From Psychrobacter sp. bablab_jr014 (lineage in GTDB: Bacteria; Pseudomonadota; Gammaproteobacteria; Pseudomonadales; Moraxellaceae): a DNA stretch of 64,000 nt. The translations under genes were made by a program, and so were the position numbers. The stretch lies in assembly GCF_016464015.1 (NCBI RefSeq), contig NZ_JACDXT010000048.1:61632-125631 (forward strand), in the 5' to 3' direction. Each line of letters begins with the position of its first letter. Positions within the stretch are counted from its first letter, which is position 1. Below the pieces are notes generated by a model. That model saw nothing but the letters and a program-made list of their open reading frames with translations, was not told the origin of the DNA and made no database searches. Positions 54,855 to 63,972 of the stretch are shown here, piece by piece.

Positions 54855-55211
54855 ATGGCAAAGTTATCTCTTGATGCGTTAAATGAAATTGATGGTTTCG
54901 TTGCAGCTGCTTTGGTAGACAGCGAGTCGGGACTGGCACTAGCGACCATCGGTACAGGTATTGACCTTGAGCTTGCAGCGGCAGGTAACACTGAAGTCTT
55001 GCGCGCAAAGCGTAAAGTGGCTTCAGCACTAAACCTAAACGAAAGTATCGAAGACATCTTGATTACTCTAAGCAAGCAATATCACCTGCTCCGCCCACTG
55101 GTACGCAATGAAAACTTATTTTTATACCTAGTGCTTGACCGTCAAAAGTCAAACCTAGCAATGGCTCGTCACAATCTAAAGAGCTTTGAAACTGAGCTTG
55201 ATTTTGCTTAA
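54855..55211 (+). CDS. Roadblock/LC7-like small protein
   Basis: 118 residues. The alternating pattern [25 protein letters not shown], then [18 protein letters not shown] and [42 protein letters not shown] fits the roadblock/LC7 fold, usually a dimeric partner of small GTPases (MglB type). No GTPase is adjacent. I recall similar stand-alone proteins in Moraxellaceae, but could not check. ATG 54855 fits the AAAGG spacing better than the ATG at 54846. Confidence 0.7.
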   Translation: MAKLSLDALNEIDGFVAAALVDSESGLALATIGTGIDLELAAAGNTEVLRAKRKVASALNLNESIEDILITLSKQYHLLRPLVRNENLFLYLVLDRQKSNLAMARHNLKSFETELDFA

Positions 55212-55306
55212 TCCTTGCTTTAGGACATGATACCGATACTTAAGCGTTGTGTATGATAAAGTTCAGACGTGTTTGTCTTTTTTATATGCACACGCAGTGT
55301 CTTGAC

Positions 55307-55342
55307 AAAAAAAGCACCTGACTTGTTTTGGGTGCTTTTTTT
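55307..55342 (+). terminator. Terminator of the roadblock-like gene
   Basis: AAAAGCACC and GGTGCTTTT form a 9-bp stem with seven T after. The stem is nearly the same as at 40022-40053. Confidence 0.82.
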
Positions 55343-55560
55343 ATCTGTATTTTTTACTTCAGCGAAACGGTATTTATACCACTACCATACAGTGACAAAA
55401 ATATGGGCCATATCCCCGCAGATGCTGGCAGGCAAAGATTACTGAATTTGTAATCGTGCATAGTTTTTGCAGGCACTTTAGGCTACACTGACGCAATTAT
55501 GACCCTCTTTTTTCAGAGCAGCCCTTTCTTATTTTGCTCTGCCATAACCTATAAAAACAG
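55343..55560. other. Upstream region of gshA
   Basis: No gene. TTAGGCTACACTGACG near 55480 resembles a -10 region (TACACT), but no matching -35 is clear. Confidence 0.35.
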
Positions 55561-57138
55561 ATGACGATTATGAGTGACTTTGCAAATGATTTTGCCGATT
55601 TTGAGATTCCACATTGGCTAACGAGCGCCCATTTTGCGGGTATGCTGCGCGGTATTGAAAAAGAAGGGCTGCGTGTTAAGCCAGATGGTACATTGGCGCA
55701 AACCCCACATCCTTATAAACTGGGCTCTAAACTCACTCATCCGTTTATTACCACTGACTATTCTGAGAGCTTGCTTGAGCTGATTACGGAGCCAAAATCC
55801 ACACCGAAAGCAGCACTGACCATGCTGCGTGAACTGCATCTTTTGGTATATAAAGCACTGCCTGATGATGAGCTGATGTGGCCATTATCGATGCCATGCC
55901 GTTTGTCGCTCGACGACAATAACATTCCACTTGCCAATTATGGCAGCTCCAATACGGGTAAATTAAAAACCCTATACCGTAGTGGACTGGGTATCCGTTA
56001 TGGTCGACGCATGCAAACCATCGCAGGCTTGCATTACAACTTATCTTTTGGCGATGACTTTTTTGAGGCATGGCACACCGCGAGTGACTCAGCGCAAGCG
56101 TATGCCGACTTTAAAAACGATAAGTACTTGGGACTGATTCGTAACTTTAAGCGTATGACCAGTCTGGTACTGTATTTACTGGGCGCTAGCCCAAGCGTAA
56201 ATGCCAGCTTTATTTCAGGGCGCACGCACGACTTAGAGCAGATGGATGCCACCACGTACTATAAACCTGCCGCCACCAGCCTGCGCATGGGTAAGCTTGG
56301 CTATACCAACAGTGTGCAAGAGCACTTAGACATTCGCTACAACCATTTGCCTGAATATGTGGACGGTCTGCGCCGTGCCATTCGCACCCCGCACGAGGGT
56401 TTTGTACGCTTAGGTCTTGATGACGAAGCAGGCACGCCGATTCAGATTAACAATCACATTTTGCAGATTGAAAATGAATACTACAGTCCTATTCGTCCCA
56501 AGCAAATTGCTGATCGTGGAGAGACGCCGACTGAAGCCTTAGAACGTCGCGGTATTGCTTATGTTGAGTTTCGTGCGATTGATTTAGACCCTTATAGTGA
56601 TGTCGGCATTCGCTTATCGAGTGCGTGCTTTTTAGAAGTATTGGCCTTGTACTGCCTGCTGACCGACTCGCCTGACTTGTTCCCTGATGAAGAAGAAGCA
56701 TTGGGTGTCAATATTGAGCGTGTGGTCAACGAAGGTCGCAAAAAAGGACTGACCATCTTATTACAAGATAAAGAAGTTTTGCTTGAAACATGGATGCTCA
56801 AGCACTTGTGTAAAATGCAGCCCCTTGCCGCGCTATTAGACGCGCATCATGGTGGCAATGATTATCGTACTGCTGTCGCCTTGATGCAGGGCAAAGCAGG
56901 TCACAGTGAGTCAACGATTTCAGCTCAAGTATTGTCTGATAGTGCACGTTTGGGCAGTTTATGGCAGTTAGGTATCAGCCTAGCCAAGCAGCATCAAACG
57001 CAAGTCCTTGCGCAGACGCTCAGTCCCAACACGCAAGCCAAATACGAAGTACTGGCTGAAAAATCTGTCTTTCAACAGGCGGATATCGAGCTCGATGACA
57101 ATACAGATTTTAAGGTATTTTTAGAGCAGTACCGTTGA
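55561..57138 (+). CDS. gshA: Glutamate-cysteine ligase
   Basis: 525 residues, the gammaproteobacterial GshA type. GMLRGIEKEGLRV holds the metal-binding Glu residues; TDYSESLLELITEP, GLHYNLSFGDDFF and YVEFRAIDLDPYSDVGI are conserved blocks. It makes gamma-glutamylcysteine, the first step of glutathione synthesis. An alternative ATG at 55570 (MSDFANDF) would remove three residues; neither has a clear ribosome site. Confidence 0.95.
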   Translation: MTIMSDFANDFADFEIPHWLTSAHFAGMLRGIEKEGLRVKPDGTLAQTPHPYKLGSKLTHPFITTDYSESLLELITEPKSTPKAALTMLRELHLLVYKALPDDELMWPLSMPCRLSLDDNNIPLANYGSSNTGKLKTLYRSGLGIRYGRRMQTIAGLHYNLSFGDDFFEAWHTASDSAQAYADFKNDKYLGLIRNFKRMTSLVLYLLGASPSVNASFISGRTHDLEQMDATTYYKPAATSLRMGKLGYTNSVQEHLDIRYNHLPEYVDGLRRAIRTPHEGFVRLGLDDEAGTPIQINNHILQIENEYYSPIRPKQIADRGETPTEALERRGIAYVEFRAIDLDPYSDVGIRLSSACFLEVLALYCLLTDSPDLFPDEEEALGVNIERVVNEGRKKGLTILLQDKEVLLETWMLKHLCKMQPLAALLDAHHGGNDYRTAVALMQGKAGHSESTISAQVLSDSARLGSLWQLGISLAKQHQTQVLAQTLSPNTQAKYEVLAEKSVFQQADIELDDNTDFKVFLEQYR

Positions 57139-57191
57139 TATTGACTGTCTACGATTTTTTTTGATTGCGCTGTTTTGTGAGTGTTTTTACC

Positions 57192-57707
57192 ATGTCTCGA
57201 TTGACTCAATATCGTTATTTACAGTTTTTTTTGGTTTTGATGACCCTAGTGGGTATGGGTTTCGCGCTGTTTTACTTACAGGGGCATTTGGGGTTAACAC
57301 CTTGTCCGCTATGTATTTTCCAGCGTATTGGTTTGATGGTCATGGGCGGCTTTGCACTGATAGCAGCGCTATGGAATCCAGACTCCAAAATTGCCAAGCT
57401 GATACTGTGGCTGGGTAGTTTTGCAGGTATTGCTTGGTCAACAGGTGTCGCAGCGCGTCATGTGTGGCTACAGCATCTACCGCCTGACCAAGTACCCTCA
57501 TGTGGCCCAGGGCTAGATTACTGGCTGGACGTCTTGCCCATGAAACAGGTGCTTGAGCAAGTGCTGGCAGGCTCTGGCGAATGTGCGGTCGTTGACTGGA
57601 CCTTTATGGGCATGAGTATTCCTGAGCAGTCTCTGATTTTCTTTGGGGTGTTGATTGCGGTTCATGGTGTTATTTTATGGCGTATCTTTCGTCCAACCCA
57701 TGCTTAA
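57192..57707 (+). CDS. dsbB: Disulfide bond formation protein DsbB
   Basis: 171 residues, four membrane helices. The first periplasmic cysteine pair is CPLC (38/41), the second C104 and C131 in PSCGPGLD and GSGECAVVDWTFMGMSIPEQS. DsbB reoxidises DsbA and passes electrons to quinone. A longer frame starts at 57165, but MSRLTQYRYLQFFLVL is the natural N-terminus. It lies 53 bases after gshA, possibly co-transcribed. Confidence 0.93.
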   Translation: MSRLTQYRYLQFFLVLMTLVGMGFALFYLQGHLGLTPCPLCIFQRIGLMVMGGFALIAALWNPDSKIAKLILWLGSFAGIAWSTGVAARHVWLQHLPPDQVPSCGPGLDYWLDVLPMKQVLEQVLAGSGECAVVDWTFMGMSIPEQSLIFFGVLIAVHGVILWRIFRPTHA

Positions 57708-58079
57708 CGTTCAGCACGTGCCTATTAAAAAAGCTCAAAACGTCCTGTTTTGAGCTTTTTTTATGTCAACTTTTTAGCTTAGGTTCATTCATAGGTACTT
57801 TTTTAAAAAGAATAACAAAAAGGCCACACTGTAAGATAAGTGCTTTGCTATCGTATGCCCATCGTTTTTTTTGAATATAGATATGCCATTTCGGTACGCA
57901 ACTTGCATATCAGAAGCTCTATAAGCCATAAAATATCGTTTAGTACGTTACCTCTATAGTACGTCGAATAGGGGTCATGATGTTTTACTAAGACGGTATT
58001 TTGTAGTAATAGATGCGGTCAACATCCCTTACTATGTCGTAGCGACTGCCTAGCATATAAGTTTATTTTTGGTACTATC
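57708..58079. other. 372-bp region between dsbB and the NlpE-like gene
   Basis: It holds the dsbB terminator (57727-57762). The remainder is AT-rich without a credible gene. Confidence 0.55.
57727..57762 (+). terminator. Terminator of dsbB
   Basis: AAAAGCTCAAAAC and GTTTTGAGCTTTT form a 13-bp stem with a 5-base loop, then T-run. Confidence 0.88.
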
Positions 58080-58712
58080 ATGATACATGTTACCGTTTTA
58101 TCTGTTTGCCGTGCTGGTCATACCCGCGTTTTTTGTTTCGCTCTGTTTTCTAGCGCTTGTCTGCTGCTATCAGGATGCGACAGCCAATCTGCCAGCAGTC
58201 CAGTCCGTGCGCAAGTGTCTAAATCAGCAAATGGAGAAGCTGTCGCTCAATCCCAAAGCGAAGCCTTAGCCTTTAGTGAGCAAACCATCAGTGAGGCAGC
58301 CAATGAAGCTGATGAGATTGCAGGACGTCCACTGCTCGCTTCGGCACAATCTGATGAGCGTGAACCGTTGCCGAATGAGTATCAGACAGACAACGCCGAA
58401 AGCAGCTATAGCCTTGGCGCAACCTTAATCGGTGACTATGGTGGTACAGTACCCTGCCGTAACTGTGAGCGCGTCGATGTCACACTCAATTTATTCTCCG
58501 ATGGCTCGGTCGCCAAGACCAGTGTCTACCAAAACCAAGGGGACAAGCCACAATCGGTGACTCAATCTGGCATCTATCGTCAAGATGAGCATGTCATTAC
58601 GATTGTCTATGACGATCAAGATTTGGAAAGCTATCATATTGAGGGCAACTATTTAGTGCAGCTCAATGCAGATGACCGACCCAATGACGACTATACGCTA
58701 TCACGTATGTGA
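58080..58712 (+). CDS. NlpE-like outer-membrane lipoprotein (copper/envelope stress)
   Basis: 210 residues. The signal peptide ends in lipobox LLSGC, with C33 as lipidated residue. A long Ser/Glu/Ala-rich linker (about 34-105) leads to an NlpE N-terminal domain: SLGATLIGDYGGTVPCRNCERVDVTLNLFSDGSVAKTSVYQ, with the CxxC pair near 125-128. In E. coli NlpE senses surface and lipoprotein stress to activate Cpx and is linked to copper. No cpxAR is nearby. The ribosome site is weak. Confidence 0.8.
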   Translation: MIHVTVLSVCRAGHTRVFCFALFSSACLLLSGCDSQSASSPVRAQVSKSANGEAVAQSQSEALAFSEQTISEAANEADEIAGRPLLASAQSDEREPLPNEYQTDNAESSYSLGATLIGDYGGTVPCRNCERVDVTLNLFSDGSVAKTSVYQNQGDKPQSVTQSGIYRQDEHVITIVYDDQDLESYHIEGNYLVQLNADDRPNDDYTLSRM

Positions 58713-58870
58713 ACCTACTGACCGTTTTTCATGGTCAATGCCTTTTCTTTACTTTACAATACCAAACACCCAAACAGATACCGCCAGCATATTTTATTTT
58801 TGGTGTATGGGCGTGCGCGCTGCTGTATAGGGATTGGTATTCTTTGTTTTTTTAATGGTGTAAGACAGCT

Positions 58871-60340
58871 ATGCATATTCATATTCTTGGTATTTGTGGG
58901 ACGTTTATGGGCTCGCTGGCGCTGCTCGCGCGTGAGCTTGGTCACCGCGTGACAGGCTCTGATGCCAATGTCTACCCACCCATGTCCACCCAGCTTGAGC
59001 GTGCAGGCGTGACGATTGAAGAGGGCTACTTGGTCGAGCATTTGCAGCCTGCGCCTGATTTGGTGGTCGTTGGCAACGCCATGAAACGCGGCATGCCTGT
59101 GGTTGAGTATATGCTGGATGCAGGTATGCGCTATACCTCAGGGCCGCAGTTTTTGTCCGAAGAAGTATTGCAGTCGCGTCATGTGCTGGCGGTTGCAGGC
59201 ACGCACGGTAAAACCACCACCACCACCATGCTGGCGTGGATACTGCACTATGCAGGTATGGATGCAGGGTTTTTAATCGGTGGTGTGCCGCTCGTCGCAA
59301 CCGATGATGCGCGCTTGCAGCAAGTGTTTGCGCACAGCAGCCACTTGGGTAGTGATAGCGATAATCATGATGATAGCGATGCAAAGACACGCGGCTACTT
59401 TGTAATTGAAGCCGATGAGTACGATTCCGCGTTTTTTGATAAGCGCTCAAAGTTCGTTCACTATCGTCCACGCACGGCGATTTTAAACAACCTTGAATTT
59501 GACCATGCTGATATTTTTGCTGATTTGGCGGCGATTCAAACCCAGTTTCATCATATGCTGCGCATGGTACCTGCCAGCGGCAAAATCATTATGCCAAGCC
59601 ATACCCAAAGCCTTGAGGACACGCTGCAACTGGGCGTTTGGACACCTGTGTGGCGCACCAGTATTGATGGCAATACCGACAGCGATTGGCAAGCGACACT
59701 GCTTGCGGCTGATGGCAGTCGTTTTAGCGTACACGCGCCTGTTTTAAATGACTTGGAGGCCATCGTTGATTGGGGTATGAGCGGTCAGCACAATGTGAAT
59801 AATGCGCTTGTGGCTATTGCTGCTGCCTATGATGTGGGCGTACCTGTTGCGACCGCGTGCGCTGCCCTATCTGCCTTTGCGGGTATCAAGCGGCGTATGG
59901 AGCATATTGGCTCGGTGAATGACATTTTAATCTATGATGACTTTGCGCATCATCCGACCGCCATTACCACCACCTTAGATGGTGCAAAGAAAAAACTGGC
60001 AGGCAGACGCCTATGGGCAGTGATTGAGCCGCGCAGCAATACCATGAAAATGGGCATTCATAAATCGGGCCTCGCTGATTCGGCCGCGCTTGCAGATGCC
60101 GTGCTGTGGTATGAGCCTGAAGGCTTGGCGTGGGGTTTGCGCGAGGCGATTGAAGGCGCGCAAGTGGACAATAAGCAAGACGTCCTCACCAGTACTGAGG
60201 CGATTATTGATTATTTATGCACACATGCACAGGCAGGTGATGCGGTGGTTATCATGTCAAATGGCGGCTTTGATGGCATTCATCAGCGTTTATTAAGCGC
60301 TTTGTCTGATAAATATACCAAAGCAAATATGCAGTCTTAA
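58871..60340 (+). CDS. mpl: UDP-N-acetylmuramate:tripeptide ligase Mpl
   Basis: 489 residues. A Mur-ligase with MHIHILGICGTFMGSLALLARELGHRVTGSD, P-loop AGTHGKTTTTTM (about 113-124), FVIEADEYDSAFFDKRSKFVHYRP (carbamoyl-Lys/Glu region) and YDDFAHHPTAI. Mpl joins recycled L-Ala-gamma-D-Glu-meso-DAP to UDP-MurNAc in peptidoglycan recycling. The ICGTFMG motif distinguishes it from MurC. A short acidic insert (HLGSDSDNHDDSDAKTRG, about 158-175) is unusual. No strong ribosome site. Confidence 0.95.
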   Translation: MHIHILGICGTFMGSLALLARELGHRVTGSDANVYPPMSTQLERAGVTIEEGYLVEHLQPAPDLVVVGNAMKRGMPVVEYMLDAGMRYTSGPQFLSEEVLQSRHVLAVAGTHGKTTTTTMLAWILHYAGMDAGFLIGGVPLVATDDARLQQVFAHSSHLGSDSDNHDDSDAKTRGYFVIEADEYDSAFFDKRSKFVHYRPRTAILNNLEFDHADIFADLAAIQTQFHHMLRMVPASGKIIMPSHTQSLEDTLQLGVWTPVWRTSIDGNTDSDWQATLLAADGSRFSVHAPVLNDLEAIVDWGMSGQHNVNNALVAIAAAYDVGVPVATACAALSAFAGIKRRMEHIGSVNDILIYDDFAHHPTAITTTLDGAKKKLAGRRLWAVIEPRSNTMKMGIHKSGLADSAALADAVLWYEPEGLAWGLREAIEGAQVDNKQDVLTSTEAIIDYLCTHAQAGDAVVIMSNGGFDGIHQRLLSALSDKYTKANMQS

Positions 60341-60638
60341 CGTACTGTTTTTTGAATTTCTAATCTTCAAGCTAACGAACGCTGCAAGTTTTTGTGGCGT
60401 TTTTTGCATTTTACCATTACTTGTTTACCGAACCTACCTGCTCGATAGCAAATCACTGCCTAATCTCACACAGCTGCTACACAGATAACATTTTGGCATT
60501 ATCAATAAAAAACCAAGCTGACTACAATAAAATCATCAACTTAGAAGATAACACATCAAGTTACACTTTTAGCATAAAAAAAAGGCGATGAACGCCATGA
60601 ATGATAACCGTTGGTAACAACGATTTTAGGAGGCTGAT
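60341..60638. other. 298-bp region between mpl and the GlsB-like gene
   Basis: It contains the likely mpl terminator (60378-60405) and AT-rich sequence. A 65-codon frame at 60394-60591 has no family features and is rejected. Confidence 0.55.
60378..60405 (+). terminator. Probable terminator of mpl
   Basis: AACGC/GCGTT with inner CAA/TTG, separated by a TG/TG internal loop, followed by TTTTT. Confidence 0.55.
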
Positions 60639-60896
60639 ATGATGAGCTTTATTTGGATGATTATTGTAGGATTGGTAGCAGGTCTATTAGCACGGGCGAT
60701 TAAACCTGGTAGCGACCCTATGGGCTGGATTATGACCATCGTCTTAGGTATCGTCGGCGCATTGGTTGGTGGCTTTATCGCAAGCTTGTTGGGCATTAAC
60801 GCAGATGGCGGCTTTATTGGTCTGGTATTCTCCGTCATTGGCGCGATTATCCTGCTGTTTGCTTATGAGTTTATTATGAAAAAACGTCATGTGTAA
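60639..60896 (+). CDS. GlsB/YeaQ/YmgE family stress-response membrane protein
   Basis: 85 residues. Three glycine-rich membrane segments: WMIIVGLVAGLLARAIKPGSDPMGWIMTIVLGIVGALVGGFIASLLG and GGFIGLVFSVIGAIILLFAYEFI match the transglycosylase-associated (GlsB/YeaQ) family, a small inner-membrane protein linked to stress. AGGAGG lies 6 bases before ATG 60639; a second ATG at 60642 could be used. Confidence 0.9.
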   Translation: MMSFIWMIIVGLVAGLLARAIKPGSDPMGWIMTIVLGIVGALVGGFIASLLGINADGGFIGLVFSVIGAIILLFAYEFIMKKRHV

Positions 60897-60940
60897 TTGG
60901 CATTTTTAACTCTTTGATGCATGATGATTGATACCATTGA

Positions 60941-60964
60941 CCCTGCCTCGCGCAGGGTTTTTTC
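60941..60964 (+). terminator. Terminator of the GlsB-like gene
   Basis: CCCTG and CAGGG pair around a 7-base loop, followed by six T. Confidence 0.75.
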
Positions 60965-61065
60965 TGTGACAAATGATGCGTTACCCCTTGATTGTCATTA
61001 CATTTCCCCTTATTTATTTTATAATAAGCCGTCCATTTTATTCATACTGTTGAGGTGCGCCAAAT

Positions 61066-61596
61066 ATGGCATTACTCCCGATTTTAAGCTATCCCGATCC
61101 CCGCCTACGTACCATTGCTGAGCCTGTCAAAGACGTTAATGACGAGATTCGCGTTCTGATTGATGATATGTTCGAGACCATGTATGACGCGCAGGGTATT
61201 GGTTTGGCAGCGACGCAGGTTGATAGACACATTCAGTTGATTGTGATGGATTTGTCTGAAGACAAAAATGAGCCGATGGTTTTTATTAACCCGAAAGTGA
61301 CGCCGCTCATCGAAGACAAAAAGCCGTACGAAGAAGGCTGTCTGTCGGTGCCTGACGTCTATGACAAAGTTGAGCGTCCCACCAAAGTGCGTATCGAAGC
61401 ACTCGATGCCGACGGTCAAAAAATTGATAAAGAAGTCGAAGGACTGCTCGCGGTGTGCATTCAGCACGAAATGGATCACTTAAATGGGGTCATTTTTGTG
61501 GATTATCTGTCGCGCTTAAAGCAAACGCGCGCTCGTGACAAAGTACGCAAAGTGATTAAAGCCCGCGGAAAACAGCCGCAACCTGTGAAGCGTTGA
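61066..61596 (+). CDS. def: Peptide deformylase
   Basis: 176 residues. Motif 1 GIGLAATQ (44-51), motif 2 EGCLS (90-94) with metal ligand C92, motif 3 QHEMDH with ligands H134 and H138 and catalytic E135. It removes the formyl group from nascent peptides. GAGGTGCG lies before the ATG. It is not linked to fmt here. Confidence 0.96.
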   Translation: MALLPILSYPDPRLRTIAEPVKDVNDEIRVLIDDMFETMYDAQGIGLAATQVDRHIQLIVMDLSEDKNEPMVFINPKVTPLIEDKKPYEEGCLSVPDVYDKVERPTKVRIEALDADGQKIDKEVEGLLAVCIQHEMDHLNGVIFVDYLSRLKQTRARDKVRKVIKARGKQPQPVKR

Positions 61597-61700
61597 TTTT
61601 GTTTTAGCCAAATGTTATGTATATTCGGTGGGTCAGCGTGTTAAGCATTCTGCGCCTAGTAGATAGACATGTTGCTATGTATGAATAAAGGTAATTTACC

Positions 61701-62876
61701 ATGATAAAAATCGATCAGTACTTTGATAACGCCAGCTGGCAGAAATTTACTAAAGCCGCAGAAGGTCGTGAAACGCCTTTTTTGGTGGTGGATTTGAGCC
61801 GTATTAAAGCCAAGTTCCATGAAATGGAGCAACTGTTTCCTGCTGCTAAAATTCATTATGCAATGAAAGCGAGCCCAGCGGTTGAGGTCATTGAGCTATT
61901 AGCCAGCCTTGGTTCAAACTTTGACTGCGCGTCTATCTACGAGCTAGATCGTGTGCTCGATTGCGGCGTTGACGGCGATCGCATCTCGTATGGCAACACC
62001 ATCAAAAAAGCCGAGCACGTGAAATACGCTTATGACAAAGGCATCCGTCTGTACGCAACCGATTCAGAAGCGGACTTAAAGAACATCGCTAAGCACGCGC
62101 CTGGCTCAAAGGTATTCGTGCGTATCTTGGTACAAGGTTCAGAAACGGCAGAATGGCCACTGTCACGTAAGTTCGGCTGCCACCCAGATATGGCCATCGA
62201 CCTATTAACTCAAGCACGTGATTTGGGACTGGTGCCTTATGGTATCTCGTTCCACGTGGGCAGCCAGCAAAAAGATGTGGCATCATGGGATGATGCACTT
62301 GCTAAAGTCAAATACATGTTTGACTGGATGAAAAACGAAGAAGACATCAAGCTACAGATGATTAACTTGGGCGGCGGCTTCCCGACCAACTACATCAGCG
62401 AAGTTAACCCAATTCAGGTCTATGCCCAAGAGATTAAGCGCTATCTGAGCGATGACTTTAGTGAAGAAGACATGCCAGAGATTATCCTTGAGCCAGGTCG
62501 CTCCATGGTCGGTAGCTCAGGCGTATTGGTCAGTGACGTGGTACTCATCTCGCGTAAATCAACCACCGATTTGACGCGCTGGGTATATACCGATGTGGGT
62601 CTGTTCCAAGGTTTGATTGAGACTCTAGGCGAGGCGATTAAATACCCTGTGTATACGCCAAAAATGGAAACCTCAACCAATGAAGGCACGGTCGTGCTTG
62701 CAGGTCCGACCTGTGATTCGACTGATATTATGTACGAAGAAGCGGGCTATCAGTTGCCTGAAGAGCTGGAGATTGGTGATAAAATCTACTGGCTGACCAC
62801 AGGCGCATACACCAACTCGTACTCGTCTGTTGAGTTTAACGGCTTTCCGCCGCTCGAAGTGATTTATATTGACTAA
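61701..62876 (+). CDS. Fold-III PLP-dependent decarboxylase (ornithine/lysine decarboxylase type)
   Basis: 391 residues. The PLP lysine is K56 in IHYAMKASPA. SFHVGSQQKD, INLGGGFPTNY, EPGRSMVGSSG and GPTCDSTDIM (catalytic Cys near 340) are the alanine racemase-fold decarboxylase motifs. The length and YAMKA motif fit eukaryotic-type ornithine decarboxylases found in many bacteria, giving putrescine; lysine may also be used. It is distinct from E. coli SpeC (fold I). AAAGGTAATTT lies before the ATG. Confidence 0.88.
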   Translation: MIKIDQYFDNASWQKFTKAAEGRETPFLVVDLSRIKAKFHEMEQLFPAAKIHYAMKASPAVEVIELLASLGSNFDCASIYELDRVLDCGVDGDRISYGNTIKKAEHVKYAYDKGIRLYATDSEADLKNIAKHAPGSKVFVRILVQGSETAEWPLSRKFGCHPDMAIDLLTQARDLGLVPYGISFHVGSQQKDVASWDDALAKVKYMFDWMKNEEDIKLQMINLGGGFPTNYISEVNPIQVYAQEIKRYLSDDFSEEDMPEIILEPGRSMVGSSGVLVSDVVLISRKSTTDLTRWVYTDVGLFQGLIETLGEAIKYPVYTPKMETSTNEGTVVLAGPTCDSTDIMYEEAGYQLPEELEIGDKIYWLTTGAYTNSYSSVEFNGFPPLEVIYID

Positions 62877-62900
62877 TTACCAATAAGATTCATGACTCAT

Positions 62901-62932
62901 AAAAAACGCGCTCGTGATGGGCGCGTTTTTTT
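62901..62932. terminator. Bidirectional terminator between decarboxylase gene and dapB
   Basis: AACGCGC and GCGCGTT pair around the loop, with six A before and seven T after. Confidence 0.85.
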
Positions 62933-62966
62933 GTATCTTGCATTGTTCTATTGCTTGTTAAGCGTA

Positions 62967-63794
62967 TCAGCTCAATCCCAATACATCCTGCATGTCGTAC
63001 TGCCCCGCCGCCTGCTGCACAATCCACGTGCTGGCGCGTACGGCGCCTGCGGCAAAGGTCATACGCTCGCGCGCGTGATGGGTAATCTCGACCATCTCGC
63101 CATCCGCGATAAACATCACTTTATGGTCGCCGACAATCTCGCCGCCGCGTATCGCATGGATGCCAATCGTGCCACCTTCGCGTGTGCCTGTCTGCCCTTC
63201 GCGTCCATAGATAGCGACCTCATCGAGGTTTTGTCCGCGCGCTTTGGCGACCGCTTCTGCCATCATATATGCCGTGCCTGATGGCGCGTCGATTTTGTGC
63301 TTATGGTGCGCTTCGATAATCTCTACATCCGCGTCTTTGCCAAAGGCTTTAGCGGCCATTTCTAGCAGTTTTAACGATACATTCACACCTGTCGAATAGT
63401 TGCCCGCATAGACGATGGCAATACGCTCGCTGGCTTTGGCAAGCTCGGCTTTTTGCGCGTCATTAAAGCCCGTGGTGCCGATGACCATGGCGGTGTTGTG
63501 TTCCGCGCAGATGCGCAAGTTTTGCTCAGTGGCATCAGGCAAGCTAAAGTCAATCAGAACATCAATGCTATCAATCACGGCAGGTAAATCATCGACAATC
63601 TGCACATCCAACACACCCACGCCGACCACTTCACCTGCGTCCGCACCCACAAGGCTTGAGCCTTGGCGCTCAATCGCTGCCTTTAATGTGGTGTTTGGGT
63701 TTTGCGTGGTCGCCTCAATCAGCATGCGTCCCATACGTCCGCCTGCACCGATGACGCCGACACGGATGGGAGTGGCGGTGGTTTGTTCGCTCAT
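62967..63794 (-). CDS. dapB: 4-hydroxy-tetrahydrodipicolinate reductase
   Basis: 275 residues. Rossmann [16 protein letters not shown], the VLIDFSLPD and GTTGFN blocks, and the catalytic [19 protein letters not shown] (His/Lys) are complete. It reduces the lysine/DAP pathway intermediate with NAD(P)H. GGGTAAATT lies before the ATG. Its upstream neighbour is outside the window. Confidence 0.96.
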   Translation of the reverse strand: MSEQTTATPIRVGVIGAGGRMGRMLIEATTQNPNTTLKAAIERQGSSLVGADAGEVVGVGVLDVQIVDDLPAVIDSIDVLIDFSLPDATEQNLRICAEHNTAMVIGTTGFNDAQKAELAKASERIAIVYAGNYSTGVNVSLKLLEMAAKAFGKDADVEIIEAHHKHKIDAPSGTAYMMAEAVAKARGQNLDEVAIYGREGQTGTREGGTIGIHAIRGGEIVGDHKVMFIADGEMVEITHHARERMTFAAGAVRASTWIVQQAAGQYDMQDVLGLS

Positions 63795-63972
63795 AATTTA
63801 CCCTTACTCATGATAATAAACAGAAGAAAATAAGAACGGCGCGCCTTATGACGACGCTGCCAAATGCAAATATCATAGCATGAATTGATAGATATACTGA
63901 GCTGCCGCGTTGTGCGTAGTACTTTGTTTTGATAAAACCAAAACCCAATTTAAAAACAATACTCATAAAAAA

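Noticed and set aside
55307..55342. Terminator stem shared with 40022-40053 as a dispersed repeat family
   Set aside because: Similarity is limited to the GCACC/GGTGC stem and T-run; loops and flanks differ, so common terminator sequence is the simpler reading.
60394..60591. 65-codon plus frame after mpl
   Set aside because: It overlaps the mpl terminator, has no ribosome site and no motif.
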